Below, piece by piece: positions 9,392 to 17,601 of a stretch of 64,000 nucleotides of DNA. The position numbers were made by a program, and so were the translations under genes. Positions within the stretch are counted from its first letter, which is position 1; the number at the start of each line of letters is the position of its first letter. Under the pieces are notes generated by a model. It was not told where the DNA came from. It did not search any database and was given only the letters and a program-made list of their open reading frames with translations. The stretch is from an uncultured Synechococcus sp. Lineage in GTDB: Bacteria; Cyanobacteriota; Cyanobacteriia; PCC-6307; Cyanobiaceae. Where the stretch lies: NCBI GenBank assembly GCA_903855705.1, contig CAINZT010000129.1, positions 1 through 64,000 of the forward strand, read 5' to 3'.

Positions 9392-9481
9392 GCCTCCTGG
9401 CCAGGGGCGCCACGGGCCAGTGGGCGCCGAGCCAGGGGCCGCCAGACCAGCAGGGCAGGAGCTTTGCGCCACAATGGCTTG

Positions 9482-10690
9482 ATGACAACAACGCCCCCTG
9501 GCACGCCCACCGGCACCCAACCCCCGAGCGACCGACTCTGGCTGCGGTCGGAACTGATGGGGACCCAGGTGATCACCCGCGATACCGGCAGGCGCCTGGG
9601 CGTCGTCGGCGAAGTGGTGGTGGATATCGACCGGCGTGAGGTGGTGGCCCTAGGCCTGCGCGACAACCCCCTGACCCGCTTCCTGCCGGGCCTGCCCCGC
9701 TGGATGCCCCTGGAGAGCATCCGCCAAGTGGGCGATGTGATTTTGGTGGATTCGGCCGATTCCCTCTCGGAAGGCTTCAATCCAGATCGCTACAGCAAGG
9801 TGATTAATTGTCAGGTGATCACCGAATCGGGCGAAGTGCTGGGCCGGGTGTTGGGCTTCAGTTTTGACATCGAAACCGGCGATCTCACCACCTTGGTGCT
9901 CGGCGCCCTGGGCGTGCCCCTGCTGGGCGAAGGGGTGCTCAGCACCTGGGAACTGGCCGTCGAGGAGGTAGTCAGCAGTGGTCCCGATCGGATCATTGTC
10001 TATGAGGGCGCCGAGGAAAAGCTCAAGCAGCTCGGCACGGGCCTACTCGAAAAACTGGGCATCGGCGGGCCCGGTTGGGAGCAGGAGGAACGGGAGCGCT
10101 ATCGGCTCAACATGGTTCCGGTGGAAAACCAACTCGCCGCCGGCTTGCCCGCCGCCAGCGAGCAGCGCCGTATCCAACCCGCCACCAGCCGGGTGGTCGA
10201 GCCCGAGGCCGAATTCGATTACGTCGAAGTGGAGCGCCGCGCCCAGGAACCCTTGCGCCAGCGCCGCTACCTCGATGAGGAGGACGAGCGCTACGACCGC
10301 GATGGCTATGGCCGTAATCGGGGTGGTTCTGGAGAGTTTGGTTCTGAACGGTTTGGATCTGAGGTTGGTTCCGAACGGCTTGGCCCCGAACGGATGAGTG
10401 CGGAACGATTTGAAGCTGACACCGATGGCGCTCAACCGTGGGGGGCTGAACGAGCTGGCGGCGATCCCTATGCAGGGGAGCGCCCTGCCGCTCGCCAGCG
10501 CTTCGAGCCTGAGGCCTACGACCCAGGACCGATCGGGCGCGAGCCCCTAGAGCAAGAGCCCCCCTATCGCCCTGCGGCTCCCCTGCCCGAGCGCCGGTAT
10601 CGCCGATCGGAGGAACCCCTCGACGTCGAACCCCTCGACGATGGCGAGCCCCTGCCCAGGGGCCGCCGCGACCTGAATGATCCCTGGTGA
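9482..10690 (+). CDS. PRC-barrel domain protein with degenerate C-terminal repeats
   Basis: A 402-residue protein when started at the ATG at 9482; the upstream TTG in the track is less likely. Two PRC-barrel modules are visible, about residues 18-90 (TGRRLGVVGEVVVD, LGLRDN) and 105-175 (ESGEVLGRVLGFSFD). The remaining half is low-complexity, Arg/Glu/Pro/Tyr-rich and probably disordered. It includes a local run of degenerate repeats of the type GSERFG/GPERMS around bases 10318-10410. PRC-barrels occur in RNA-processing and photosynthetic assembly proteins; the role here is unknown. It follows smc, separated by about 90 bases. Confidence 0.8.
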   Translation: MTTTPPGTPTGTQPPSDRLWLRSELMGTQVITRDTGRRLGVVGEVVVDIDRREVVALGLRDNPLTRFLPGLPRWMPLESIRQVGDVILVDSADSLSEGFNPDRYSKVINCQVITESGEVLGRVLGFSFDIETGDLTTLVLGALGVPLLGEGVLSTWELAVEEVVSSGPDRIIVYEGAEEKLKQLGTGLLEKLGIGGPGWEQEERERYRLNMVPVENQLAAGLPAASEQRRIQPATSRVVEPEAEFDYVEVERRAQEPLRQRRYLDEEDERYDRDGYGRNRGGSGEFGSERFGSEVGSERLGPERMSAERFEADTDGAQPWGAERAGGDPYAGERPAARQRFEPEAYDPGPIGREPLEQEPPYRPAAPLPERRYRRSEEPLDVEPLDDGEPLPRGRRDLNDPW

Positions 10691-10754
10691 CCCCTGCTGA
10701 AGCGTGAAGTCTCGGGGCCTTAACCCTTAAGGCAGCAACGCCACCGGAGCCTGC

Positions 10755-11183
10755 TCAAGCCTCGGGATCAAACGACAGCGAAGCCGAATTGACGCAGTAA
10801 CGCAGGCCCGACGGTTGGGGCCCGTCGTTGAACACATGGCCAAGATGGGCATCGCAACTGGCGCACTTGATCTCAGTGCGCACCATGCCGTGGCTGCGGT
10901 CGGTAATGGTGGTAATGGCACCGGGATTGGCCCCTTCCCAGAAGCTGGGCCAACCGGAGCCCGATTCAAACTTGGTACCGGAGCTGAACAGCTCGGTGCC
11001 GCAGCAAACGCAGTTGTAGGTGCCCTTGGCCTTGTTATCCCAATAAATGCCGGTGAAGGCCCGCTCGGTGCCGCCCTGGCGGGCCACCTGGAACTGCTCG
11101 GGGGTCAGCCGCTCGCGCCAGTCTTGCTCCGTGAGGGGCTGCTCCTGGCCGTTGAGGGCGGCGGGACTGGTGGAATCGCTCAT
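10755..11183 (-). CDS. msrB: Peptide-methionine (R)-S-oxide reductase MsrB
   Basis: A 142-residue enzyme that reduces methionine-R-sulfoxide in proteins after oxidative damage. Seen are the zinc-binding CxxC pairs (CVCCG and CASCD), the SGSGWPSFW motif, the [10 protein letters not shown] motif and the catalytic cysteine in RYCVNSASL near the C-terminus. Length is normal for the family. Regeneration would be by thioredoxin. It is a single gene between convergent and co-directional neighbours. Confidence 0.95.
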   Translation of the reverse strand: MSDSTSPAALNGQEQPLTEQDWRERLTPEQFQVARQGGTERAFTGIYWDNKAKGTYNCVCCGTELFSSGTKFESGSGWPSFWEGANPGAITTITDRSHGMVRTEIKCASCDAHLGHVFNDGPQPSGLRYCVNSASLSFDPEA

Positions 11184-11216
11184 CGAGACCCTGGAGATTG
11201 CTTGCCTAGCAAAAGG

Positions 11217-12608
11217 TTAATCAGCCCGGTGGGGAGCTGGCGCGGCCGGCAGGGCTCCAGCACTAGGCCCAGGCTCGGGGCCAGGGGCAGGCTCGGATCC
11301 AGGGCCAGAACCAGCGGCCGGCAGCAGTTGGCGCACCAGGGCCGCCAGGGCCGCCACGGCCCCCGGCTGGCCCCGCAGGCTGCGCAGGTCTTCGCGCATT
11401 CCCTCTAGGCGCTGGGGCTGGTCCAGCCAGTCGGCTGCCTCCTGGGCAATGGCCGCCGGGGTGAGGCTGCCGACCCGCTCCGGCACCACCATGCGGCCCG
11501 CCGAGATGTTGGGCCAGGCCAAAAAGCCGTGGTTGCGCATCCGCCAGGCGGTCAGGGCCGCCCCCAGCAACCAGCGCAGCAGGGGCAGGCGGGCCAGGAT
11601 GCCGATTCCCCCGTCCCAGGCCTGCATCACTTGCAGGTGCTGGGTGGGCACCAGCACGATCATGGGCACACCCAGGGCGCCGAGCTCGGCGGTGTTGGCC
11701 CCCACCGTGGTCAGGGCCAGGGCGCACTGGCTCAGGGCCCCATGGGCCGGGTGGGTCTCCAGCAGCAGGATCTCGCTGCCGGCGGGGGTGCGCAGGCGCA
11801 GGCCGTGGGCATCGTCGAGCAGCTCGGGTTCACCACAGCTGTAGGAGCCAAACAGGGGATTGGCGGGGCTGGCATAGGCGAGCAGCTCGGCCACGGTGGT
11901 GGTCGGTGCCACGGGCAGCAGGAAGCGAACCTGGGGCCGCAGCCGCGCCAGCCGATCGGCGGTCTCCAACAGAAAGGGCATGCCCACCTGCAGCTTGGCC
12001 CGCTTCGAGCCGGGCATCAGGGCCACCCATTCGCCCGCCGGCAGGGGCATTTCCTGGCGGGCTGATTCGGAGAGGTCGGCCATCAGGTCGCCCACCACCG
12101 TGGCCCGATCGCGCCAGCGCCTGGGCAGGGCGTCCAGGGCCGTGGGGCCCATCGCCGCAATTGCATCGTTCCAGCGGGGCCAGCGGGCCACCCACTCGGC
12201 ATAGGTGAGATGGCGATAGCCCAGGCGCGCCGAGAGCAGCACGGTCCAGAACTGGTCGCCGCCGAGGAACACCACCACCCCCTGGCGCGGCCAGAAGCCA
12301 TAGCGCCGCGGCCAGAGCAACAGCCGCCAAAAGGAGCGGGCCGGCAGGATCCGGTTAAACAGGCCCATCCCTGCCGCCACCTGGTGTTCGCGGCCAGTGG
12401 CATTGGGGCAGGGCACCAAGACCAGATCCAGGGCACGATCGGCGTCTGGGTCAAGGGGCCGCAGGGCCAGCTCCCGGTGCAGGCGCAGGGCCAGGGGCCG
12501 CACCCAGGTGCTGAGTTCGCCAGGGCCGTTGCAAACCAGCACAACAGCGCCAGCGGCACGTGAACTGGGCCGGAAACCAGGGGGTTGAACCGGGGCTAAC
12601 TGGCTCAA
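11217..12608 (-). CDS. LpxB-related (TIGR03492-type) glycosyltransferase-like protein
   Basis: A 463-residue protein of the 'lipid-A-disaccharide synthase-related' type found in cyanobacteria. It starts with a Rossmann strand and loop (VLVCNGPGELSTWV). Other characteristic stretches are PCPNATGREHQVA, VVFLGGDQFW, LMPGSKRAKL and the GT-B acceptor/donor motif LTTVGANTAELGALGVPMIVLVPTQ. The substrate is not known; it is distinct from the true LpxB of lipid A synthesis. The last 35 residues are Pro/Gly/Ala-rich low-complexity sequence. It lies just downstream of tRNA-Leu on the same strand. Confidence 0.8.
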   Translation of the reverse strand: MSQLAPVQPPGFRPSSRAAGAVVLVCNGPGELSTWVRPLALRLHRELALRPLDPDADRALDLVLVPCPNATGREHQVAAGMGLFNRILPARSFWRLLLWPRRYGFWPRQGVVVFLGGDQFWTVLLSARLGYRHLTYAEWVARWPRWNDAIAAMGPTALDALPRRWRDRATVVGDLMADLSESARQEMPLPAGEWVALMPGSKRAKLQVGMPFLLETADRLARLRPQVRFLLPVAPTTTVAELLAYASPANPLFGSYSCGEPELLDDAHGLRLRTPAGSEILLLETHPAHGALSQCALALTTVGANTAELGALGVPMIVLVPTQHLQVMQAWDGGIGILARLPLLRWLLGAALTAWRMRNHGFLAWPNISAGRMVVPERVGSLTPAAIAQEAADWLDQPQRLEGMREDLRSLRGQPGAVAALAALVRQLLPAAGSGPGSEPAPGPEPGPSAGALPAAPAPHRAD

Positions 12609-12628
12609 ACCTGGTTCTGGGAAAAGAA

Positions 12629-12710
12629 TGCGGATGGCGAGACTTGAACTCGCAAGACCGAAGTCACACGCCCCTCAAACGTGCGTGTCTACCAATTCCA
12701 CCACATCCGC
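12629..12710 (-). tRNA. tRNA-Leu (anticodon GAG)
   Basis: On the minus strand the acceptor GCGGATG pairs with CATCCGC plus discriminator A. The D-arm is GTGGAATTGGTAGACAC, the anticodon arm CACGT-TTGAGGG-GCGTG has anticodon GAG, there is a long class II variable arm (TGACTTCGGTCT), and the T-arm contains GTTCAAGTC. Length is 82 bases and CCA is not encoded. It reads CUC and CUU codons. Confidence 0.96.
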
Positions 12711-12846
12711 GTGGCTGGATCAGGGCTGAAGCCCCGCCAGCCAGCAATATACCCATCGACCTCCCCATGCCAGGGCGGGGGGTCCGGTGAGCACTGATAC
12801 AGTCCGCAACGGCCTGCGTCGCCGGATTGCGCCGGACTGCCACGGA

Positions 12847-14214
12847 ATGTCCATCGGCAAGCTGCTGATCGCCAACCGGGGCGAAATCGCCCTGCGCATC
12901 CTGCGCACCTGTCGCGAGTTGGGGATCCCCACCGTGGCCGTTTACAGCACGGTGGATCGCAACGCCCTGCACGTGCAACTGGCCGATGAAGCCGTCTGCG
13001 TGGGCGAAGCTCCCAGCAGCAAGAGCTATCTCAATATCCCCAACATCATTGCCGCTGCAACGTCTCGCGGCGCCGATGCGATCCACCCCGGCTACGGCTT
13101 CCTGGCCGAAAACGACCGCTTCGCCGAGATCTGCGCCGCCCACGGCATCACCTTTGTGGGCCCCTCGCCGGAAGCGATCCGGGCCATGGGCGACAAATCC
13201 ACCGCCAAGGCGACGATGCAGCGGGTCGGGGTGCCCACCATCCCCGGCAGCGCAGGCCTGCTCGAGAACCCAGCAGAGGCGGCCGCCCTGGCCGAGACCA
13301 TGGGCTACCCGGTGATGATCAAGGCCACCGCCGGTGGTGGCGGCCGTGGCATGCGCCTGGTGCCCTCCCGCGACCAACTCGACAACCTGTTCAAGGCCGC
13401 CCAGGGCGAGGCCGAGGCGGCCTTTGGCAACCCTGGCCTCTACATGGAGAAATTCATCGACCGGCCGCGCCACGTTGAGGTGCAGGTGCTGGCCGATCGC
13501 CACGGCAATGTGGTGCACCTGGGCGAACGGGATTGCTCGATCCAGCGCCGTCACCAGAAGCTGCTCGAGGAGGCCCCCAGCAGTGCCATCGATCCCGAAC
13601 TGCGCCGTCGCATGGGCGATGCCGCCGTGGCGGCCGCCCGCACGATCAACTACGAAGGCGCTGGCACGGTTGAGTTCCTGGTGGATCGCAGCGGCAGCTT
13701 CTATTTCATGGAGATGAACACCCGCATCCAGGTGGAGCATCCGGTCACGGAGATGGTGACCGGCATCGACTTGATCGCCGAGCAGTTGCGGATCGCCGGC
13801 GGCGAGCCGATCAGCGTCACCCAGGACCAGGTCAAGCTCTGTGGCCACGCCATCGAGGTGCGCATCAACGCCGAGGATCCCCGCCAAAACTTCCGGCCTG
13901 CCCCCGGCAAGATCACCGGCTGGCTGCCTCCCGGCGGCCCGGGCGTGCGCTTCGACAGCCACGTGTACACGGGCTACGAGATCCCGCCCTTCTACGACTC
14001 CCTGATCGGCAAGCTGATCGTGTGGGGAGTGGACCGGGACCACGCCCTGCGGCGCCTGCGCCGGGCCCTCTCCGAGTGCGCCGTGACCGGCATTCCCACC
14101 ACGATCGAATTCCACCTGGCCCTTCTCGATCGGCCCGAGTTCCAGCGCGGCGATGTCCACACCAAATTTGTTGAGCAGGAGATGCTGCACCAAATCGGCG
14201 GTGGCCCCAAGTAG
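12847..14214 (+). CDS. accC: Biotin carboxylase subunit of acetyl-CoA carboxylase
   Basis: A 455-residue ATP-grasp enzyme that carboxylates biotin on BCCP, the first committed step of fatty-acid synthesis. It opens with [19 protein letters not shown] and has GYGFLAEN, the Gly-rich ATP loop [32 protein letters not shown], the [10 protein letters not shown] motif and [14 protein letters not shown]. The ATG at 12847 matches the family N-terminus; the ORF upstream of it (20 residues) is not expected. The carboxyltransferase and BCCP genes are elsewhere. Confidence 0.96.
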   Translation: MSIGKLLIANRGEIALRILRTCRELGIPTVAVYSTVDRNALHVQLADEAVCVGEAPSSKSYLNIPNIIAAATSRGADAIHPGYGFLAENDRFAEICAAHGITFVGPSPEAIRAMGDKSTAKATMQRVGVPTIPGSAGLLENPAEAAALAETMGYPVMIKATAGGGGRGMRLVPSRDQLDNLFKAAQGEAEAAFGNPGLYMEKFIDRPRHVEVQVLADRHGNVVHLGERDCSIQRRHQKLLEEAPSSAIDPELRRRMGDAAVAAARTINYEGAGTVEFLVDRSGSFYFMEMNTRIQVEHPVTEMVTGIDLIAEQLRIAGGEPISVTQDQVKLCGHAIEVRINAEDPRQNFRPAPGKITGWLPPGGPGVRFDSHVYTGYEIPPFYDSLIGKLIVWGVDRDHALRRLRRALSECAVTGIPTTIEFHLALLDRPEFQRGDVHTKFVEQEMLHQIGGGPK

Positions 14215-14255
14215 GCAGCGCCAGGCAAGAGCCCCCGGCCTGACAACGGGACCGC

Positions 14256-14672
14256 TCAGCCAGCGGCGGCGACCAGGCCCTGGGCCCGCAGGGCGATCAG
14301 GCTGAGCACGCCCTGCTGGCCCACGAGTAATTCGCGCACCAGGCTGATCAGGCCCACCCAGATCACCGGGGTGACATCGACTCCTCCGATCGGCTGGATC
14401 AGGCGGCGGCTGGCGGCCAGCAGCGGCTCGGTGGGGATCGCCACCAGCCGCATCACCCCCTTGCCCAGGTCCACCTGGGGGTACCAGGTGAGCACGATCC
14501 GAAACAGAAACAGCAGGGTCCAGGCGGCCAGGGCCAGGCCCAACAGCAGGTTGAACCCGGGCAGGACAGCGGCGATGGTGGCCCCAGCCGAGGCCGGCAG
14601 GGCCAGGGTCGCCAGCAGGTCAGCGCTTGGGCCCGGCAAGGGGGCAGGCCATGGCACCGGAATCCCCGTCAC
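14256..14672 (-). CDS. YggT family membrane protein
   Basis: A 138-residue protein with hydrophobic segments around residues 38-58 and 96-120, separated by the family motif RIVLTWYPQ...[24 protein letters not shown]. YggT/YlmG proteins are involved in cell division or, in chloroplasts, cytochrome b6f haem attachment (CCB3) and nucleoid partitioning. Which applies here is not known. It is convergent with accC and divergent from psbX. Confidence 0.85.
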   Translation of the reverse strand: MTGIPVPWPAPLPGPSADLLATLALPASAGATIAAVLPGFNLLLGLALAAWTLLFLFRIVLTWYPQVDLGKGVMRLVAIPTEPLLAASRRLIQPIGGVDVTPVIWVGLISLVRELLVGQQGVLSLIALRAQGLVAAAG

Positions 14673-14749
14673 AAAGCTCTAAGCAGCAGGGGTTCGATCG
14701 TAGGGATTCGCCATCACTGCCTAGGATCCCAGCCGGATCCACCGGTGCC

Positions 14750-14872
14750 ATGACCCCATCCCTTGCGAACTTCCTCAGCAGCCTCGCCTACGGGGCCGTG
14801 ATCGTGGTCGTTCCCATCACGATCGCCCTGGTCCTGATTAGCCAGAACGACCGGCTCGACCGTCGCCTCTGA
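14750..14872 (+). CDS. psbX: Photosystem II protein PsbX
   Basis: A 40-residue single-helix protein, [17 protein letters not shown] followed by a hydrophobic helix and a polar [10 protein letters not shown] tail. It matches PsbX of cyanobacteria in length, N-terminal motif and topology. PsbX sits at the edge of the photosystem II core near cytochrome b559 and affects plastoquinone turnover. The ATG at 14750 is chosen from the family start; the 81-residue ORF of the track is an upstream extension. Confidence 0.92.
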   Translation: MTPSLANFLSSLAYGAVIVVVPITIALVLISQNDRLDRRL

Positions 14873-15009
14873 GTCCAGGCGAGGCGCTGAACACCGGCGG
14901 CCCCTTGGCGCCGCCCTAGACTTTGCCCAAACTGGTGTCCCCGGATCATCGCCTCTGCGCGCTGATTCGGGGCCTTGTCATTCAGCGTTGCGACTGAGGG
15001 GTCGAAGCC

Positions 15010-16194
15010 GTGGTTAATGCCAGCCTTAATTGGGCCAGCATCGTCGGCATCGTGCTGGCGGTTGGGGGTGCGTTCCTCTACTTCATGAGGAGCTTCAAGC
15101 CCGCCCTGGCCCGCGATTACGACGTTTTTTTTGCCGCGGTCGGCCTCCTCTGTGGCGGCATCCTGTTTTTCCAGGGCTGGCGTCTCGATCCGATCCTGCA
15201 GTTCGGCCAGTTCCTGCTCGCCGGCACCACCGTTTTCTTCGCCTACGAAAGCGTGCGCCTGCGGGGGATTACCACCGAGCAGGCTCGCCGCTCCTCCTTT
15301 ATCGATGACGATGACGGTCCTCCGGCCGGACCGCGCATCGGCGGCCGTGACGCCTGGGGCAACGATCTCGACCGCTTTGACGAACCGGAACCGCTGCGGC
15401 GCCGGATTCGTTCCCGCCAGGGCTCCGATGAACCCTCCGACGAGGAGGACTTTTACCGGCCCCGGACCAGCCCCAGGACCGCCATTCCGGAGCGGGCGGT
15501 GTCCCGCAGTGGCCGTGGATCGGCCCCAGACGACTGGAATCAGAGCCCGGGCCCGGCTGGCCCCCGGGACCTTCCGCCCCGCACCGGTCGCTACGGCCCT
15601 GACGGGCCTGGGGGCGACAGTTATGGCAATGGTCCAGGTCCAAGGGCCTCGGCCTATGGCAGCTCCGGCCCTAGCGCAGCGGCCGATGGCGCCGCTGGCT
15701 TCGGGGCCCGCCGCCGCGACAAAGACGACGGCCGGCGCGGCAGTCGCCCCAGTGCCACCACCTCCCCCGACGACATGCCCCGCTCGGGCCGCCGGCCTGG
15801 CAGCGGCCCGATCCAGCCCCCGGCCTCAGCGCCCCTCGGCAGCCGCGGCGCGGTTCCCCAGGGATCACCGATTTCCGGGGCCAGCGCCTACGGCTCCCGA
15901 TCCGGAGCAGGCATGGAGCCTGGGCTGGGCAATCGTCCCGGCCCCCAAGGCGCTGCCCCCCGATCCAACCAGCCCCCGCTTGGCCGCAGCGGCAGCCCCC
16001 GTCCGGCGGCAGCGCCGATGAGCGATGCCGAGTTCCGGCCCCTGCGCCCCGACTCAGGCCCAGCCAGCCCTGCTGCGGAGCGCCCAACGGGTCGCATCCA
16101 GGGCCCTGGCGCCGAGTCCGGCCCTGGCCGCAGGGATGGGTCAGCGCCCTCGACCAGCCCCGGACGGGATAACAGCTCCAGGTTTGACGACTGA
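15010..16194 (+). CDS. ycf66: Ycf66 family protein with long disordered tail
   Basis: A 394-residue protein with a GTG start. The N-terminal 90 residues match Ycf66: three hydrophobic segments (IVGIVLAVGGAFLYFMRSF, FFAAVGLLCGGILFFQGW, FGQFLLAGTTVFFAYESVRLRG). The remaining 300 residues are Pro/Gly/Ser/Arg-rich low complexity. Ycf66 is conserved in cyanobacteria and some plastids; function is unknown. The next gene starts immediately after the stop (TGAGTG), suggesting one transcript. Confidence 0.9.
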   Translation: MVNASLNWASIVGIVLAVGGAFLYFMRSFKPALARDYDVFFAAVGLLCGGILFFQGWRLDPILQFGQFLLAGTTVFFAYESVRLRGITTEQARRSSFIDDDDGPPAGPRIGGRDAWGNDLDRFDEPEPLRRRIRSRQGSDEPSDEEDFYRPRTSPRTAIPERAVSRSGRGSAPDDWNQSPGPAGPRDLPPRTGRYGPDGPGGDSYGNGPGPRASAYGSSGPSAAADGAAGFGARRRDKDDGRRGSRPSATTSPDDMPRSGRRPGSGPIQPPASAPLGSRGAVPQGSPISGASAYGSRSGAGMEPGLGNRPGPQGAAPRSNQPPLGRSGSPRPAAAPMSDAEFRPLRPDSGPASPAAERPTGRIQGPGAESGPGRRDGSAPSTSPGRDNSSRFDD

Positions 16195-16779
16195 GTGCGC
16201 AGCCCGGGTCCCTGCCTTCTGGTCCCCTTTTGGCTGGGCCCGTCCTTCCTTGGCCTGTTGCTTCTGGTTCAGGCCTGCTCCCTGCCCTGGGGAATTCGGC
16301 GCCAACCCAGCCCCAGGGGTTCCCTCGGCCTGGGGGCTGAAAGCCGCCAGGAGCCAGGCCTCAGCGGTGATGGCCATCTCCTGGCCAGCTTGATGCTGCG
16401 CTCCGGCCGCAGCACGGTGGTGCTGCAGGACCGTCGCTCCGGTCAGGTGTTGCCGCTGCCCTTGCTGCGCGGCCAGCAACCCCACAGCTCCCCCTCCCTC
16501 AGCTGGAATGGCCGCTATTTGGCCCTGCTGGTCTGGCGGGGCGGCCGGCGCCAGGTGGTGATCAATGACCGGGCCACCAACCGGCTCCTGCCCCTGCCCC
16601 TGCGGGGCGATCGGGACCCCCAACGGCTCAGCCTCGCCCCCGATGGCCGCCATCTCGCCGTGCAGCTGGTGGACGGCGGCCAGAGCCGGGTGGAGGTCTT
16701 CGACCTAGGGGAGTGGCTGGAGCCCGATCCGGTTCCAGGCTCGCTGTTGCAGGGCCCACCCTCGGGATCGCGTTCATGA
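16195..16779 (+). CDS. TolB-like beta-propeller lipoprotein (first of pair)
   Basis: A 194-residue protein with a GTG start directly after the ycf66 stop. A hydrophobic signal segment ends in the lipobox LLVQAC. The body holds TolB/PD40-like blades (LSGDGHLLASL, PSLSWNGRYLALLVWRGGRRQVVIND, LSLAPDGRHLAVQL). It is too short for a closed propeller on its own. It overlaps the next gene by four bases (ATGA), and that product has the same architecture, so the two may assemble together in the periplasm. Function is unknown. Confidence 0.75.
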   Translation: MRSPGPCLLVPFWLGPSFLGLLLLVQACSLPWGIRRQPSPRGSLGLGAESRQEPGLSGDGHLLASLMLRSGRSTVVLQDRRSGQVLPLPLLRGQQPHSSPSLSWNGRYLALLVWRGGRRQVVINDRATNRLLPLPLRGDRDPQRLSLAPDGRHLAVQLVDGGQSRVEVFDLGEWLEPDPVPGSLLQGPPSGSRS

Positions 16780-17288
16780 GCGGCGCTGGCCAGGGGAGTC
16801 GATGGGCCTTGGCACCGGCGCCCGGGCTTGCGCTGGTGCTATGCCTGCTGCTGGGGGGCTGCCTGGACAACGGCGTCCGCCCGCTGATGGGCCTGAATCT
16901 GCAGTTGGCCCATAGCGCCGTGAACCGGGATCCGGCCCTGAGCAGCGACTGGCTAGCGGTGATCGGCGGTCGGGAGGGCCGCGAGCAGGTGCGGCTGGTG
17001 CGCCTCAGCCAGGGGGGGCCCGTGCCCCTACCGGGGCTGAACCGGCCCGATGCCCGGCCCGTGGGCGTGGCGGTAGACCAATGGGGCGAACGGCTGGCCC
17101 TGATCCGGGAGCTGGAGGGCCGCAGCGAGCTGGTGCTCTACCGCCGCTCCCTGCAGAGCCTGCAGCTCATCCCGATCGAACCGGCGGGGGTGCCCCATCG
17201 GCTGGCCCTGAGTGCCGACGGCCGGGTGTTGGCCGTGGAGGTGGGCCGGGGCGGACTCAGCCAGGTGGATTTGCTCGAGTTGCCCTGA
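16776..17288 (+). CDS. TolB-like beta-propeller lipoprotein (second of pair)
   Basis: A 170-residue protein when started at the ATG at 16776, which overlaps the stop of the upstream gene. The signal sequence ends in the lipobox LLLGGC. TolB-like blades follow (DQWGERLALIRELEGRSELVLYRR, LALSADGRVLAVEVGRGG). It is a short paralogue-like partner of the preceding gene, with the same lipid anchoring. Translational coupling suggests equal amounts of both proteins. The role is unknown. Confidence 0.75.
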   Translation: MSGAGQGSRWALAPAPGLALVLCLLLGGCLDNGVRPLMGLNLQLAHSAVNRDPALSSDWLAVIGGREGREQVRLVRLSQGGPVPLPGLNRPDARPVGVAVDQWGERLALIRELEGRSELVLYRRSLQSLQLIPIEPAGVPHRLALSADGRVLAVEVGRGGLSQVDLLELP

Positions 17289-17350
17289 GCCCCCGGAAGC
17301 ACCCAAGCCAGACACCGCTCCCTTGACCAAGCAGGGACGATCCGTGGCCC

Positions 17351-17596
17351 CTAGGACACCAGGCCTGCCCAATGCAGGAAGGTTTCACCGCTAAGGGCCT
17401 CAATGATCAAGATCGCCGCGAACCCGACCATGGCAAAGCGCCCATTGATGCGCTCGGCGTAGCCACTCCAACCGAAGCTGGGCACATCCAGGGTGGTGGC
17501 GCTGGTGGCTGGCGGTTCTGGCTTAGCAGTGTCTGCGTGGGGCGCCCCTGGCTGGGGCGCTTCGGTGTTGACGGCGTCAGGTTGGGGGCTGGCCAT
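17351..17596 (-). CDS. hli: High-light-inducible chlorophyll-binding protein
   Basis: An 81-residue HliP/SCP. The N-terminal 40 residues are Pro/Ala-rich. The single transmembrane helix carries the chlorophyll-binding motif AERINGRFAMVGFAA, ending ALSGETFLHWAGL. Such proteins bind chlorophyll and beta-carotene and protect photosystem II assembly under high light. It lies 5 bases downstream of the ABC transporter gene on the same strand and may be cotranscribed with it. Confidence 0.93.
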   Translation of the reverse strand: MASPQPDAVNTEAPQPGAPHADTAKPEPPATSATTLDVPSFGWSGYAERINGRFAMVGFAAILIIEALSGETFLHWAGLVS

Positions 17597-17601
17597 GGCT
17601 C

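Noticed and set aside
12664-14193. 509-residue minus-strand ORF over accC
   Set aside because: Shadow of accC; composition is not protein-like and no motif is recognised.
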